NCBI RefSeq assembly: GCF_002902575.1
Contig: NZ_PPRD01000012.1
Span: forward strand, 1 to 45,446
Direction of reading: 5' to 3'
DNA: 45,446 nucleotides
Source: Staphylococcus croceilyticus
Lineage (GTDB): Bacteria; Bacillota; Bacilli; Staphylococcales; Staphylococcaceae
Below the pieces are notes generated by a model, which was not told the origin of the DNA, made no database searches, and worked only from the letters and a program-made list of their open reading frames with translations. The stretch's first letter is position 1. Each line of letters opens with the position of its first letter. The translations under genes and the position numbers were made by a program. Positions 34,396 through 42,978 of this stretch are shown in pieces.

Positions 34396-34410
34396 ACATT
34401 AACAAGCCTA

Positions 34411-35514
34411 TCATTCCGCACTACCCAATAATTCATTCGCCAATTCCACAACATACGCCAACTTCGCCCATTGCTCTTCTTCAGTAAGATGGTTACCTTC
34501 CTCAGTAGAAGCGAATCCACATTGAGGACTAATACAAATATGGTCTAAATCCACATACTGTTGTGCTTCTTTGACACGTTGCTTAATTAATTCCTTATCT
34601 TCAAGTTCCGGCGTTTTCGATGTAATTAAACCAAGAACAGCATACGCCTCTTTATTAAAATAACGTAAAGGCTCGAAATCGCCCGAACGATCATCATCAT
34701 ATTCTAAGAAGAAACCATGCAAGTGTTCTTTAAACAAATACGGTGCAATGGCTTCATAACCACCTGAAATCGCCCACGTAGACTGATAATTACCACGACA
34801 AATATGTGTCGTTAAAACTAAATCATTTGGTAAACCGTCTACTGCTTCATTAATCACTTTATACGCTAATTCTCTAGCTTGTACTTTTTCTTCATCCGTA
34901 CGTTGACGTCCACGGACTTTTTGCGTACCTTCAGTCAACCCTGCCCAATATACATCGTCGATTTGAATATAACGTGCGCCTAAATCATAAAATTTCTGTA
35001 AAGATTGATGATATACTCTAGCGATATCATGTGCAAAGTCTTCAATATTAGGATAAACATCTTCATTTAATATATTGGGATGGAATAATTGGTTAGGACT
35101 AGGAATGGATACCTTTGCAGTAGCGCGTCCATCTACTTTGTCATATAAAAATTTAAAATGTTCAAAGTGGGGATGTTGAGGATTATAGCTCACTTTATCA
35201 ACGACTCTAACATTGTGTGGACGCGTTTCTACACCTTCAAATTCTAAACCATGCTCAGGCGTATAACCTTCTACGCCATCAATATTTTCTAAGAAATCAA
35301 AGTGCCACCAACTACGGCGGAATTCGCCATCAGTAATACTATGTAAGCCAATTTCAATTTGTTTTTCAATAATACGTTCAATTTCTTCGTTTTCAATTTG
35401 GGTTAAATCTTCTTGAGAAATTTCATTATTGTTAAATTTAGCACGTGCCTCTTTTAAACGTTGAGGACGTAAAAGACTTCCTACGTGATCAGCTCGAAAT
35501 GGTTTAATTGACAT
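34411..35514 (-). CDS. MetE C-terminal-domain-like (YxjG/YxjH family) methyltransferase
   Basis: A 367-residue TIM-barrel enzyme equivalent to the C-terminal half of cobalamin-independent methionine synthase. Zinc ligands are visible as His237 and Cys239 (THICRGNY), probably Glu271, and Cys332 (SPQCGF). It lacks the N-terminal MetE half, so methyl donors other than methyltetrahydrofolate polyglutamate are likely, as for YxjG/YxjH. The frame opens at TTG 35520, but ATG 35514 is eight bases after AAAGGAG. A CodY-like box lies just upstream. Confidence 0.9.
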   Translation of the reverse strand: MSIKPFRADHVGSLLRPQRLKEARAKFNNNEISQEDLTQIENEEIERIIEKQIEIGLHSITDGEFRRSWWHFDFLENIDGVEGYTPEHGLEFEGVETRPHNVRVVDKVSYNPQHPHFEHFKFLYDKVDGRATAKVSIPSPNQLFHPNILNEDVYPNIEDFAHDIARVYHQSLQKFYDLGARYIQIDDVYWAGLTEGTQKVRGRQRTDEEKVQARELAYKVINEAVDGLPNDLVLTTHICRGNYQSTWAISGGYEAIAPYLFKEHLHGFFLEYDDDRSGDFEPLRYFNKEAYAVLGLITSKTPELEDKELIKQRVKEAQQYVDLDHICISPQCGFASTEEGNHLTEEEQWAKLAYVVELANELLGSAE

Positions 35515-35542
35515 ATGCAAGACTCCTTTACACTCTATTTAG

Positions 35543-35557
35543 AATTTTCTAACAATT
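35543..35557 (-). promoter_or_regulatory. CodY-like box upstream of the MetE-like gene
   Basis: AATTTTCTAACAATT matches AATTTTCWGAAAATT at 13 of 15 positions, 28 bases before the start codon. A minus-strand TTGACA lies at 35590-35595. This fits CodY repression of amino-acid metabolism genes. Confidence 0.5.
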
Positions 35558-35733
35558 TAAAATAAAGTTATCAAATACGAGTATTTTTGTCAATTTTCCC
35601 TAAAAAACGAATAGATGTAGTAAAATAAAAAATGAAAAATTAATGACTATATGTGCGAATTACAATTACATACGACTTAAGATGACATCACTAGGTCAGT
35701 TTAATATAATAATGACAAGGAGTTGGTGGCTTT

Positions 35734-36354
35734 ATGAAAATAAAATACATAGATAAACGTCACTGGCGTCGCCTTATTGAACGTGATTATATAGAGGTTA
35801 AGGTAAATAATAATAGATTTAAGGGTATTATTGGCTTGGTCACGATGAGGAAGGTTCGTGAACCTTTAGAGGTGACGGTAGTAGGCCAGAATATAGTTGT
35901 TGCTAAAGATAACTATCAATGGTTACAAATCTTGCCGGAAAAGAAACGATATAGTATTACTGCAATGTTTGATGATAAAGGTCAACCATTGGAATACTAT
36001 TTTGATATTAATATTAAAAATATTACGCAAAAAGGGAATGCGAGAACATTAGACTTATTTTTGGATGTTTTAGTCTTACCCTCCACAGGCGAATATGAAC
36101 TCGTAGATGAAGAGGATTTAGCATTGGCTTTGAAAAATGGACAAATTACTAGAAAACAATACCATGAAGCTTATATGATTGCGCATCAATTGATGATTGA
36201 AATCAGTGAGAACTTTTCAGAAGTTAATCAGCGTATTATGTATTGTTACAACAAGATGGTGGGCAAACTGAATAAACCAAATAAACCAAGTAAAACAAAT
36301 CATCATAAAACGTATAAGCATCATATGAAACAAAGCAAATCTCATCCTAAATAG
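35734..36354 (+). CDS. DUF402 domain protein with basic tail
   Basis: A 206-residue protein. Residues about 60-160 form a DUF402 barrel (YYFDINIKNITQ, DLFLDVLVLPSTGEYELVDEEDL, then GQITRKQYHEAY), as in nucleoside diphosphatase Ntdp-type proteins. The C-terminal 30 residues are Lys/His/Asn-rich and low complexity. Some DUF402 proteins hydrolyse nucleotides; whether this one does is unknown. RBS AAGGAG. Confidence 0.83.
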   Translation: MKIKYIDKRHWRRLIERDYIEVKVNNNRFKGIIGLVTMRKVREPLEVTVVGQNIVVAKDNYQWLQILPEKKRYSITAMFDDKGQPLEYYFDINIKNITQKGNARTLDLFLDVLVLPSTGEYELVDEEDLALALKNGQITRKQYHEAYMIAHQLMIEISENFSEVNQRIMYCYNKMVGKLNKPNKPSKTNHHKTYKHHMKQSKSHPK

Positions 36355-36585
36355 TGCACACATCGCATGTCGCGCACACGCGCCTCACGCGTCGCATATT
36401 GCAATTGCAACAATCATATCGCAATTGTCCGTCGTACATCACGTGTATGTGTATTCCATGGATATTCGATGTGACATCTTAAACGTCGTTTAAACCATTA
36501 GTTTAATTAATACAAATGACCTTCACTATCAATTATCTTAACCGTCATAGCCATATTCGTGGATAAACAGAAGTAGGGGGAAGCT
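36355..36585. other. Palindrome-rich intergenic region before the LysR gene
   Basis: A patch at 36360-36460 is richer in CG-containing words (CGCGCACACGCGCC, CACGCGTCGC) than its surroundings. Perfect palindromes are TTGCAATTGCAA at 36399-36410 and TTAAACG-T-CGTTTAA at 36479-36493. The second lies about 95 bases before the LysR start and could be an operator. No gene is visible. Confidence 0.5.
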
Positions 36586-37440
36586 ATGAAAATAGAGGAT
36601 TACCGTTTATTAATTACATTAGATGAAACAAGAACGTTGCGTAAAGCTGCTGAAATTCTATATATTTCACAACCAGCAGTAACACAACGTTTAAAAGCCA
36701 TTGAGCATTCATTTGGTGTAGATATATTTATTCGTACAAAGAAACAACTTATCACAACTACAGAAGGTGCAATGATTATTGAGCATGCACGTGATATGTT
36801 AAAACGCGAGAGATTGTTTTTTGATAAAATGCAAGCACATATCGGGGAAGTCAATGGGACAATATCGATTGGTTGTTCATCGTTAATAGGGCAAACCTTG
36901 TTACCAGAAGTGCTTAGCTTATATAATTCACAATTTCCAAATGTAGAAATTCAAGTTCAAGTAGGATCAACCGAACAGATTAAAGCGAATCATAGAGATT
37001 ATCATGTCATGATTACACGTGGGAATAAAGTAATGAATTTGACGAATAGCCATCTCTTTGATGATGACCACTACTTTATTTATCCGAAAGAACGTCGTGA
37101 CGAAGTATCTAAATTACCATTTATAGAGTTTCAAGCTGATCCAATTTATATTAATCAGATTAAAGAGTGGTATAATGAAAATCTTGGTCAAGACTATCAC
37201 GCGACGATTACGGTTGACCAAGTTGCAACATGCAAGGAAATGTTAGTCAGTGGTGTGGGGGTAACGATTTTACCTGAAATTATGATGAAGAATATTGATA
37301 AGAATTTATTTGAATTTGAAAAGGTTAATATCGATTCACAACCACTTATTCGTTCAACTTACATGAGTTATGACAGTAGTATGTTACAACTTCCACAAGT
37401 TGAATCATTTGTTACGCTCATGTTGAACTATATTCGATAA
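36586..37440 (+). CDS. LysR-family transcriptional regulator
   Basis: A 284-residue LysR-type regulator: N-terminal winged helix-turn-helix (LRKAAEILYISQPAVTQRLKAIE at about 17-39) and a periplasmic-binding-like effector domain (about 90-284, beginning GTISIGCSSLIGQ). The effector is unknown. It is followed 46 bases later by an MFS exporter and a DUF456 gene on the same strand, probably its targets or partners. Confidence 0.93.
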   Translation: MKIEDYRLLITLDETRTLRKAAEILYISQPAVTQRLKAIEHSFGVDIFIRTKKQLITTTEGAMIIEHARDMLKRERLFFDKMQAHIGEVNGTISIGCSSLIGQTLLPEVLSLYNSQFPNVEIQVQVGSTEQIKANHRDYHVMITRGNKVMNLTNSHLFDDDHYFIYPKERRDEVSKLPFIEFQADPIYINQIKEWYNENLGQDYHATITVDQVATCKEMLVSGVGVTILPEIMMKNIDKNLFEFEKVNIDSQPLIRSTYMSYDSSMLQLPQVESFVTLMLNYIR

Positions 37441-37486
37441 TAGTTTCTAAATATTGCAATTGATTCGAAGAACTGAGGTGTAGTCT

Positions 37487-38707
37487 ATGTTTACAGCATT
37501 ATTGCATATTAAAAACTATAAGTTATTCGTTGTAAATATGATGTTATTAGGAATGGGGATTGCCATTACGGTGCCTTATTTTGTTTTATTTGCAACGAAG
37601 GAATTGGGTATGTCTACTAACCAATTCGGACTACTGTTAGCCTTAGCTGCAGTCAGTCAATTTACGGTGAATTCTATCGTAGCGCGCTTTTCCGATACAC
37701 ATCAAGTGAATCGGAAGGTATTGATTATAAGCGCATTATTGATGGGAGCCATCAGTTTTTCAATTTATTTTTATATACATAATGAATGGCTATTTATTAT
37801 TGTATATGCTATTTTTCAAGGGTTATTTGCACCAGCTATGCCTCAACTTTATGCATCTGCAAGAGAGTCTATTAATGTGTCCTCGTCTAGAAATAACGCC
37901 AAATTTGCTAATACCGTGTTGCGTTCTATGTTCTCATTTGGATTTTTATTCGGTCCTTTAATTGGAGCATACCTAATTCAATATTCAGGCTACGCGGGCC
38001 TTTTTGGTGGTACTGTTATTATTCTTTTATTTACATTAGTACTTCAAATCTTCTTCTATAAAGACTTGAACTTAAAGCCACAAGAACAAGTGGGTGGCAC
38101 AGCAAATATTGAGAAAACAGCACCGAATATGTTGAAAGACAAAACACTTTTCATCCCATTTATTGCCTTTATTTTATTACATATTGGTCAGTGGATGTAT
38201 ACAATGAACATGCCTTTATTTGTAACGGATTATTTAAAAGAACAAGAAGGGTATGTAGGCACATTGGCAAGTTTATGCGCAGGCTTAGAAGTTCCATTCA
38301 TGGTGATTTTAGGTATTCTATCAGCGAAACTTGCGACGCGCACATTATTGATTATCGGTGCAATTAGTGGTGGCGGATTTTACTTTAGTATTGGCGTGTT
38401 TGAGAACATTTATATGATGATGGTTGGCCAAATTTTCTTAGCACTATTTTTAGCTATCTTGTTAGGACTAGGCATTAGTTACTTCCAAGATATTCTACCT
38501 GATTTCCCAGGTTATGCATCGACATTATTTGCGAATGCTATGGTCATCGGTCAATTGCTAGGAAATTTATTAGGTGGCGCTATGAGTCATTGGGTTGGTT
38601 TGGAAAATGTCTTCTTCGTTTCCGCAACATCTATTTTCTTAGGCATGATTTTAATCTTCTTTACTAAAGATCAAAAATATACAGAAGCGGATGTGAGAGT
38701 AAAATAA
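37487..38707 (+). CDS. MFS transporter, SET-like efflux family
   Basis: A 406-residue major facilitator with twelve predicted helices. It has a short N terminus, the loop 2-3 motif region ARFSDTHQVNRKV, and FGPLIGAYLIQYSGY in helix 5, resembling sugar-efflux (SetB-like) and other drug exporters. Substrate unknown. It starts after GAGGTG, and its stop overlaps the DUF456 start by one base. Sits in a LysR-MFS-DUF456 unit. Confidence 0.85.
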   Translation: MFTALLHIKNYKLFVVNMMLLGMGIAITVPYFVLFATKELGMSTNQFGLLLALAAVSQFTVNSIVARFSDTHQVNRKVLIISALLMGAISFSIYFYIHNEWLFIIVYAIFQGLFAPAMPQLYASARESINVSSSRNNAKFANTVLRSMFSFGFLFGPLIGAYLIQYSGYAGLFGGTVIILLFTLVLQIFFYKDLNLKPQEQVGGTANIEKTAPNMLKDKTLFIPFIAFILLHIGQWMYTMNMPLFVTDYLKEQEGYVGTLASLCAGLEVPFMVILGILSAKLATRTLLIIGAISGGGFYFSIGVFENIYMMMVGQIFLALFLAILLGLGISYFQDILPDFPGYASTLFANAMVIGQLLGNLLGGAMSHWVGLENVFFVSATSIFLGMILIFFTKDQKYTEADVRVK

Positions 38708-39195
38708 TGACAGCAATACTATGGATTTTAATTATATTAGCATTCATCATCGCTTTTATAGGATTAATTAAACCCTTTATACCATCCGTGCTTATACTAT
38801 GGATTGGCTTTTTAATTTATCAATTTGGTTTTCATGATAAAGGACTATCGTGGATATTCTACGTAGCGATGATTATATTTACCGTCTTCATTTTATTATC
38901 AGACTTTTTAATGAATAAATATTTCGTAAACCGATTTGGCGGTTCTAAATTAGGTGAGTATGTCGCGTTAATTGGTGTAATTGTAGGATGCTTTGTCTTA
39001 CCACCGTTCGGAATTATTATCGTGCCATTTGTAGCAGTATTAGTCGTTGAATTAATCCAAGATTTTGATTTTGGAAAAGCACTGAAAGCAAGTTTTGGCT
39101 CAGTCATGGCATTTTTAGCAAGTACAGTAGCACAAGCTATCATCATGGTTATTATGGTTATTTGGTTCTTCATTGATGTATGGTTTGTAGGATAA
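38707..39195 (+). CDS. DUF456 family membrane protein
   Basis: A 162-residue hydrophobic protein with about four to five helices and the glycine-rich DUF456 pattern (FIGLIKPFIPSVLILWIGFLIY, then a GSKLGEY segment and PPFGIIIVPFVA). Function unknown. It is coupled to the MFS gene (TAATG overlap) and terminates at a strong hairpin. Confidence 0.86.
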   Translation: MTAILWILIILAFIIAFIGLIKPFIPSVLILWIGFLIYQFGFHDKGLSWIFYVAMIIFTVFILLSDFLMNKYFVNRFGGSKLGEYVALIGVIVGCFVLPPFGIIIVPFVAVLVVELIQDFDFGKALKASFGSVMAFLASTVAQAIIMVIMVIWFFIDVWFVG

Positions 39196-39223
39196 TTTAA
39201 AATATATAGTCACATGACACGAC

Positions 39224-39262
39224 AAGCCCATAAATGCACTTATGCATTTATGGGCTTATTTT
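39224..39262. terminator. Bidirectional terminator between DUF456 and DUF1129-like genes
   Basis: A perfect 15-bp inverted repeat, AAGCCCATAAATGCA at 39224-39238 and its complement at 39243-39257, with a CTTA loop and ATTTTAT tail. Confidence 0.92.
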
Positions 39263-39290
39263 ATATCCAAAAGATATGAAAATGTTTGTC

Positions 39291-39980
39291 TTATAAGACG
39301 GTATTTGAATCTTGGTTGCCAAAATGATGTTCAATATAAAAAGCAATAGGCGTAATAATGAGTGACATAATAATAAAAGCCCAATTACTAATACGAACAT
39401 ATGGACCAAAATTTAAAAACGATTGCGGAATAAAAATAACATAAAATAGTGCAATAATTAACAAAATAATGAGTCCATAATTAAACACCCATATCCAGTG
39501 GGAATTATTAAAACTCTGCAATTGGACCGTTTTAAATATGACGAGAATGAATAAAAATATAATAAAAATACTAACAATTACAGTAAGCGGAAATGAATAT
39601 AAATAAACATCATTGTTATCTCCACCGATAAAGAAACCGATGAACCCTTTGAAGAAGCAAAATATACCGATTAGAAACATAAAATTATGAAAAATATACT
39701 TAAAAATATTTTGAAATGTTTCATTTGGTAACGATTTAATTTCTTTCTTCGCATGTGCCTCAGGATCATGGTTGAAATATTCTAAAGCCAATGTTCCTTT
39801 TTGTTCAGCAGCAAGTAATTCCTTTAAAATACGATTAAGCATGATTTCACTATCGTGTGGATTAACACGTAAATCAGCACGAACGTATGTCATGTAGTTT
39901 TCAAAAATTTCTCTATCTGTATTATTTAGGCGTAATGATTTAACATTATTTTCACGTGCTAACTTGGCAGTGGATTTCAT
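39291..39980 (-). CDS. DUF1129-like membrane protein
   Basis: A 229-residue protein with a soluble helical N-terminal part (about 1-85: LNNTDREIFENYMTYVR, LLAAEQKGTLALEYF) and about five membrane helices after it. The N-terminal helix pattern with a glutamine-lysine-glycine turn resembles the DUF1129/DUF1048 group of Firmicutes. Function unknown. AGGGAG lies 12 bases before this ATG, and a better-spaced out-of-frame ATG lies in between, so translation may be weak. Confidence 0.65.
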   Translation of the reverse strand: MKSTAKLARENNVKSLRLNNTDREIFENYMTYVRADLRVNPHDSEIMLNRILKELLAAEQKGTLALEYFNHDPEAHAKKEIKSLPNETFQNIFKYIFHNFMFLIGIFCFFKGFIGFFIGGDNNDVYLYSFPLTVIVSIFIIFLFILVIFKTVQLQSFNNSHWIWVFNYGLIILLIIALFYVIFIPQSFLNFGPYVRISNWAFIIMSLIITPIAFYIEHHFGNQDSNTVL

Positions 39981-40108
39981 TTGTCATTTAATCTCCCTTA
40001 ACGTCTAAACTTTTTTAAATTTAAAAAAATAGGTTAATATATGTTAAATATGGATAATCATATCATAGTTAAGTATAGAATATAATCTGAAAATAGAGGA
40101 TAAAGTTT

Positions 40109-40558
40109 ATGCAAAAGTTAATGATTGAAGATACAAAGTGGATTGAAAAGATTGCGAGACTTCATGAATATTATTTAGAGCAACGTGAAGTAGATTATAA
40201 TGCTACACGTATGTCGATTGCTTTACGACAAGAAATGATTACTCGAAGGCTTCAGTATAGTGATGATATGATACTTATAGAAATTGATGGCCAAGCCTCA
40301 CAGTTAATTGCTTTTATTTGGGGGCATTACGAAAAAAGTTTTGGTACAGTAATAACAGAAATGTTATATACGAGTCCTCATTTTCGAGGGAAAGGCTATG
40401 CCAAACAGTTAAAATTGCAACTAGAGCGATGGGCGGTTGATCAAGGTGCTTCAGCGATAGAAGGGACAGTAGACGCTAAAAATGAAGAAATGATTCATAT
40501 TAATAAAGCGAGAGGGTATGAAGTCAGCCATCTCAAGATGCGTAAAGACTTGAGGTAA
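40109..40558 (+). CDS. GNAT family N-acetyltransferase
   Basis: A 149-residue GCN5-related acetyltransferase with the acetyl-CoA loop RGKGYAKQLKLQLERWA and the late motif ASAIEGTVDAKNEEMIHINKARGYEV. Substrate unknown. It lies 67 bases before the lipoprotein gene on the same strand with no terminator between, so the two may be cotranscribed. Confidence 0.86.
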   Translation: MQKLMIEDTKWIEKIARLHEYYLEQREVDYNATRMSIALRQEMITRRLQYSDDMILIEIDGQASQLIAFIWGHYEKSFGTVITEMLYTSPHFRGKGYAKQLKLQLERWAVDQGASAIEGTVDAKNEEMIHINKARGYEVSHLKMRKDLR

Positions 40559-40625
40559 TCCGATGAACAGATTTTTAATTCGTGTTAAAATAAGATGTAT
40601 TGACTTGTAATTAAAGGAGACAAAC

Positions 40626-41126
40626 ATGAAGAAATGGTTAGTACTTTTGCTATCTGCAACACTCATGTTATCTGCATGTGGTAAGAGTGACGAAAGAGCA
40701 TCATTAGAACATGATATTAAGCAATTGAAAAAAGAAAATGATGAGTTGAAAGATCAGAAAAAAGATTTAGAAAAACAAAAAGAAAAATTGAATGAGCAAC
40801 GTGAAAAATTAGAAAAAGACGTGGACCATTCGGTAGCGACTGAATCAGCTAAAAAAGAAGACGATAGTAAAGAGAGCGATAATTCGGAGGATTCTTCAGA
40901 TAGTTCAAGTAAAGATTCTAACGACGCATCAGCCTCAAAATCTTCTCAAGACACTCAAAGCAATGATTCATCTGAAACATCATCAGATGAGAATTCAAAC
41001 GCTCAAAATACGAATAATAACGGGGATAAGTCTAATTCCAACAGTAGTAATGAAACGAGCGATTCTACTCAAAATACAACTTCTGATAATAACTCAACTG
41101 AAGATGATCAATCAACATCTAATTAA
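40626..41126 (+). CDS. Lipoprotein with coiled coil and Ser/Asp/Asn-rich tail
   Basis: A 166-residue lipoprotein. The signal peptide ends in the lipobox LSAC, with Cys19 as the lipidated residue. A Lys/Glu coiled coil follows (about 26-68), then about 95 residues of Ser, Asp, Asn, Glu and Thr that look disordered, like an SD-type surface stalk. It is exported and membrane-anchored, with function unknown. RBS AAAGGAG. The tail is low complexity, so length may vary between strains. Confidence 0.88.
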   Translation: MKKWLVLLLSATLMLSACGKSDERASLEHDIKQLKKENDELKDQKKDLEKQKEKLNEQREKLEKDVDHSVATESAKKEDDSKESDNSEDSSDSSSKDSNDASASKSSQDTQSNDSSETSSDENSNAQNTNNNGDKSNSNSSNETSDSTQNTTSDNNSTEDDQSTSN

Positions 41127-41361
41127 CACCTTCATTTATTATTGATGAACGATATAAGCCTGATATGTAAAAAGTTTGATTATAATTGAGGTAGGGTAAA
41201 AGTAAGGCAAATGCTTACATTTTCAAATACAACTCGTACATAATAAAAAATCGTATTAATAAATGATGTATATATGTAGTTATGAATTATTAGTCATAAT
41301 GAAATGTTATGAACTAAGCTAGTTATAATTTTAAATTAAAACAATATTGGAGAGATGACTT
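41127..41361 (+). other. Intergenic region before the 98-residue ORF
   Basis: A 235-base AT-rich gap. I see no terminator for the lipoprotein gene and no clear promoter pair. TTGGAGAGATG precedes ATG 41362 as the ribosome binding site. Confidence 0.3.
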
Positions 41362-41658
41362 ATGCATGAACAAGATTTTCACATTTTAGAAGGCCGCGAT
41401 ATTACATTGCCAGAATTAGGTCGTGAGATTGAAAATATTACTGGTCGTACAATTGTAGACTCTACTGGTGAAATTAAACGTGTGGTAGCACATTTACCAA
41501 ACTTTGAATCAGATACAGATACATTTGTAGCAACATTCAAATTAAATCACCGCAATGATTTTATAGATGCTACATTTATTGCTCCGAAAAATCAACGTGA
41601 CCGATTAAAAGAAATTCCGGTCCACATTAAACTTATCAGCTATATTTCAAGAGCTTAA
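41362..41658 (+). CDS. Small conserved staphylococcal protein, unknown function
   Basis: A 98-residue soluble protein (MHEQDFHILEGRDITLPEL). It is predicted mixed alpha/beta, without signal, membrane segment or metal motif that I can see. A good ribosome binding site (GGAGAG), normal codon use and its own terminator support a real gene. No function can be given. Confidence 0.75.
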   Translation: MHEQDFHILEGRDITLPELGREIENITGRTIVDSTGEIKRVVAHLPNFESDTDTFVATFKLNHRNDFIDATFIAPKNQRDRLKEIPVHIKLISYISRA

Positions 41659-41689
41659 TCAAGAAATTTTAATAAAATGAAGTATAAGT

Positions 41690-41730
41690 AAAGTGTGTTA
41701 TGGACCCTTCAACCATATCGCACTTTTTTA
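41690..41730 (+). terminator. Terminator after the 98-residue ORF
   Basis: AAAGTG at 41690-41695 pairs with CACTTT at 41721-41726, with an inner ATGG/CCAT pairing, then a T-run. Confidence 0.7.
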
Positions 41731-41764
41731 ATAATTGTATTTTCTCTGTATTGAGGTGGTCGTA

Positions 41765-42307
41765 ATGGTAGTTTATATTGAGACAGAAAGATTAAAATTA
41801 CGCGATTGGGAACAAGACGATTTATTACCTTTTCAAAAAATGAATGCCAATCCACAAGTGAGACGTTATTTCTCAAGTTTATTAAGTTATCGTCGTTCCG
41901 AATTAGATATGAAGAAAATGGACGACATACTCAAAGAAAAGGGCATCGGATTATTTGCAGTCGAACTTAAAGAAACGGGAGAATGGCTAGGGTATATCGG
42001 CGTGAATTATCTGCCTAAAGATAGTAAATATCCGTTCGATGAGTTACCGTTATATGAAATTGGTTGGCGTCTTATTCCAGAAGTTTGGGGTAATGGTATT
42101 GCGACAGAAGGTGCGGAAGCCGTACTCGAATTCGCAAAAGAAAAAGGCATAGAAGAGGTATATAGCTTTACAGCTGAAGAGAATTTGCCTTCTAAAAAAG
42201 TAATGGAAAAAATTGGTATGACCTTTTACGACAACTTTGAATTACCAGAATTAAGTAAATACCATTTGTTAAAGCGACAAATACGTTATTATAAAAAATT
42301 ATTTTAA
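41765..42307 (+). CDS. RimJ/RimL-type GNAT acetyltransferase
   Basis: A 180-residue acetyltransferase of the Acetyltransf_3 type. It starts with the typical IETERLKLRDWEQDD, has GWRLIPEVWGNGIATEGAEAVLEFA (acetyl-CoA site) and NLPSKKVMEKIGM near the end. Relatives acetylate ribosomal protein N termini or small molecules; the substrate here is unknown. The frame opens at 41735, but ATG 41765 follows GAGGTGG. Confidence 0.88.
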   Translation: MVVYIETERLKLRDWEQDDLLPFQKMNANPQVRRYFSSLLSYRRSELDMKKMDDILKEKGIGLFAVELKETGEWLGYIGVNYLPKDSKYPFDELPLYEIGWRLIPEVWGNGIATEGAEAVLEFAKEKGIEEVYSFTAEENLPSKKVMEKIGMTFYDNFELPELSKYHLLKRQIRYYKKLF

Positions 42308-42313
42308 TAAAAA

Positions 42314-42386
42314 AAGCGACATTAGAAGAGGCTGGGACGACGAATTTAAAAAGAATTCTGTCCCCCTCCCATCCTCAATGTCGCTT
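42314..42386. terminator. Long nested bidirectional terminator containing a GGCTGGGAC repeat
   Basis: Three stacked stems: AAGCGACATT (42314-42323) with AATGTCGCTT (42377-42386); GAGGCTGGGA (42328-42337) with TCCCATCCTC (42367-42376), one mismatch; and GAATT (42342-42346) with AATTC (42354-42358). The middle stem is the same repeat family as that at 981. It separates convergent genes. Confidence 0.88.
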
Positions 42387-42411
42387 AATTATTTACTTTA
42401 TGGTTGCCTAA

Positions 42412-42978
42412 TTAGTCGTATGTACGAACACCTAAAGGTTTATAGTTTAATAATCCCTCAATTAATTCTTCTTTGGTATCATAAAGAGGCGCTAAATCTT
42501 TATATTTTTTATCAATAAAGCCTTCACCAATCATATGAGCAATCAATTGTTGAAGCGGTTCAAAAAAGCCATTTAAATTGAAAACGCCGATAGGTTTTTG
42601 GTGAATTCCAATTTGAGCCCAACTATACATTTCAAAGAATTCTTCAAGCGAGCCTGCACCACCAGGCGCCATCACAAAGGCGTCCGCTAATTCCGTCATT
42701 TTTTCTTTACGCTGATGCATGGAATCCACTAGAATCAATTCACTTACTTTTTGACTCGTAATTTCACGTTCATCCAACATTTTAGGCATGACACCAATTG
42801 CATGCCCGCCATGATCTAACACACCATCTTGAATAGCGCCCATAATACCTACTGAACCAGCGCCAAACACTAATTCATAACCTTGTTCAGCCATATACTT
42901 ACCAAATTGATAGGCTTCTTCAACGTAAATAGGATCATTTCCTTTACTTGCCCCACAATATACTGCAATACGTTTCAT
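42412..42978 (-). CDS. LOG family protein (TIGR00730-type phosphoribohydrolase)
   Basis: A 188-residue Rossmann-like protein. N-terminal VYCGASKGNDP and GAGSVGIMG bind nucleotide. The signature is PGGAGSLEEFFEMYSW, where family consensus is PGGxGTxxE, so Ser replaces Thr. Plant and bacterial LOG enzymes remove ribose-phosphate from nucleotide monophosphates; the physiological substrate here is unknown. It overlaps the upstream DUF188 gene by four bases. Confidence 0.9.
   Translation of the reverse strand: MKRIAVYCGASKGNDPIYVEEAYQFGKYMAEQGYELVFGAGSVGIMGAIQDGVLDHGGHAIGVMPKMLDEREITSQKVSELILVDSMHQRKEKMTELADAFVMAPGGAGSLEEFFEMYSWAQIGIHQKPIGVFNLNGFFEPLQQLIAHMIGEGFIDKKYKDLAPLYDTKEELIEGLLNYKPLGVRTYD

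Noticed and set aside
35515..35733. S-box or T-box riboswitch for the MetE-like gene
   Set aside because: The 200-base gap lacks a terminator-linked leader, the T-box motif and the kink-turn landmarks.
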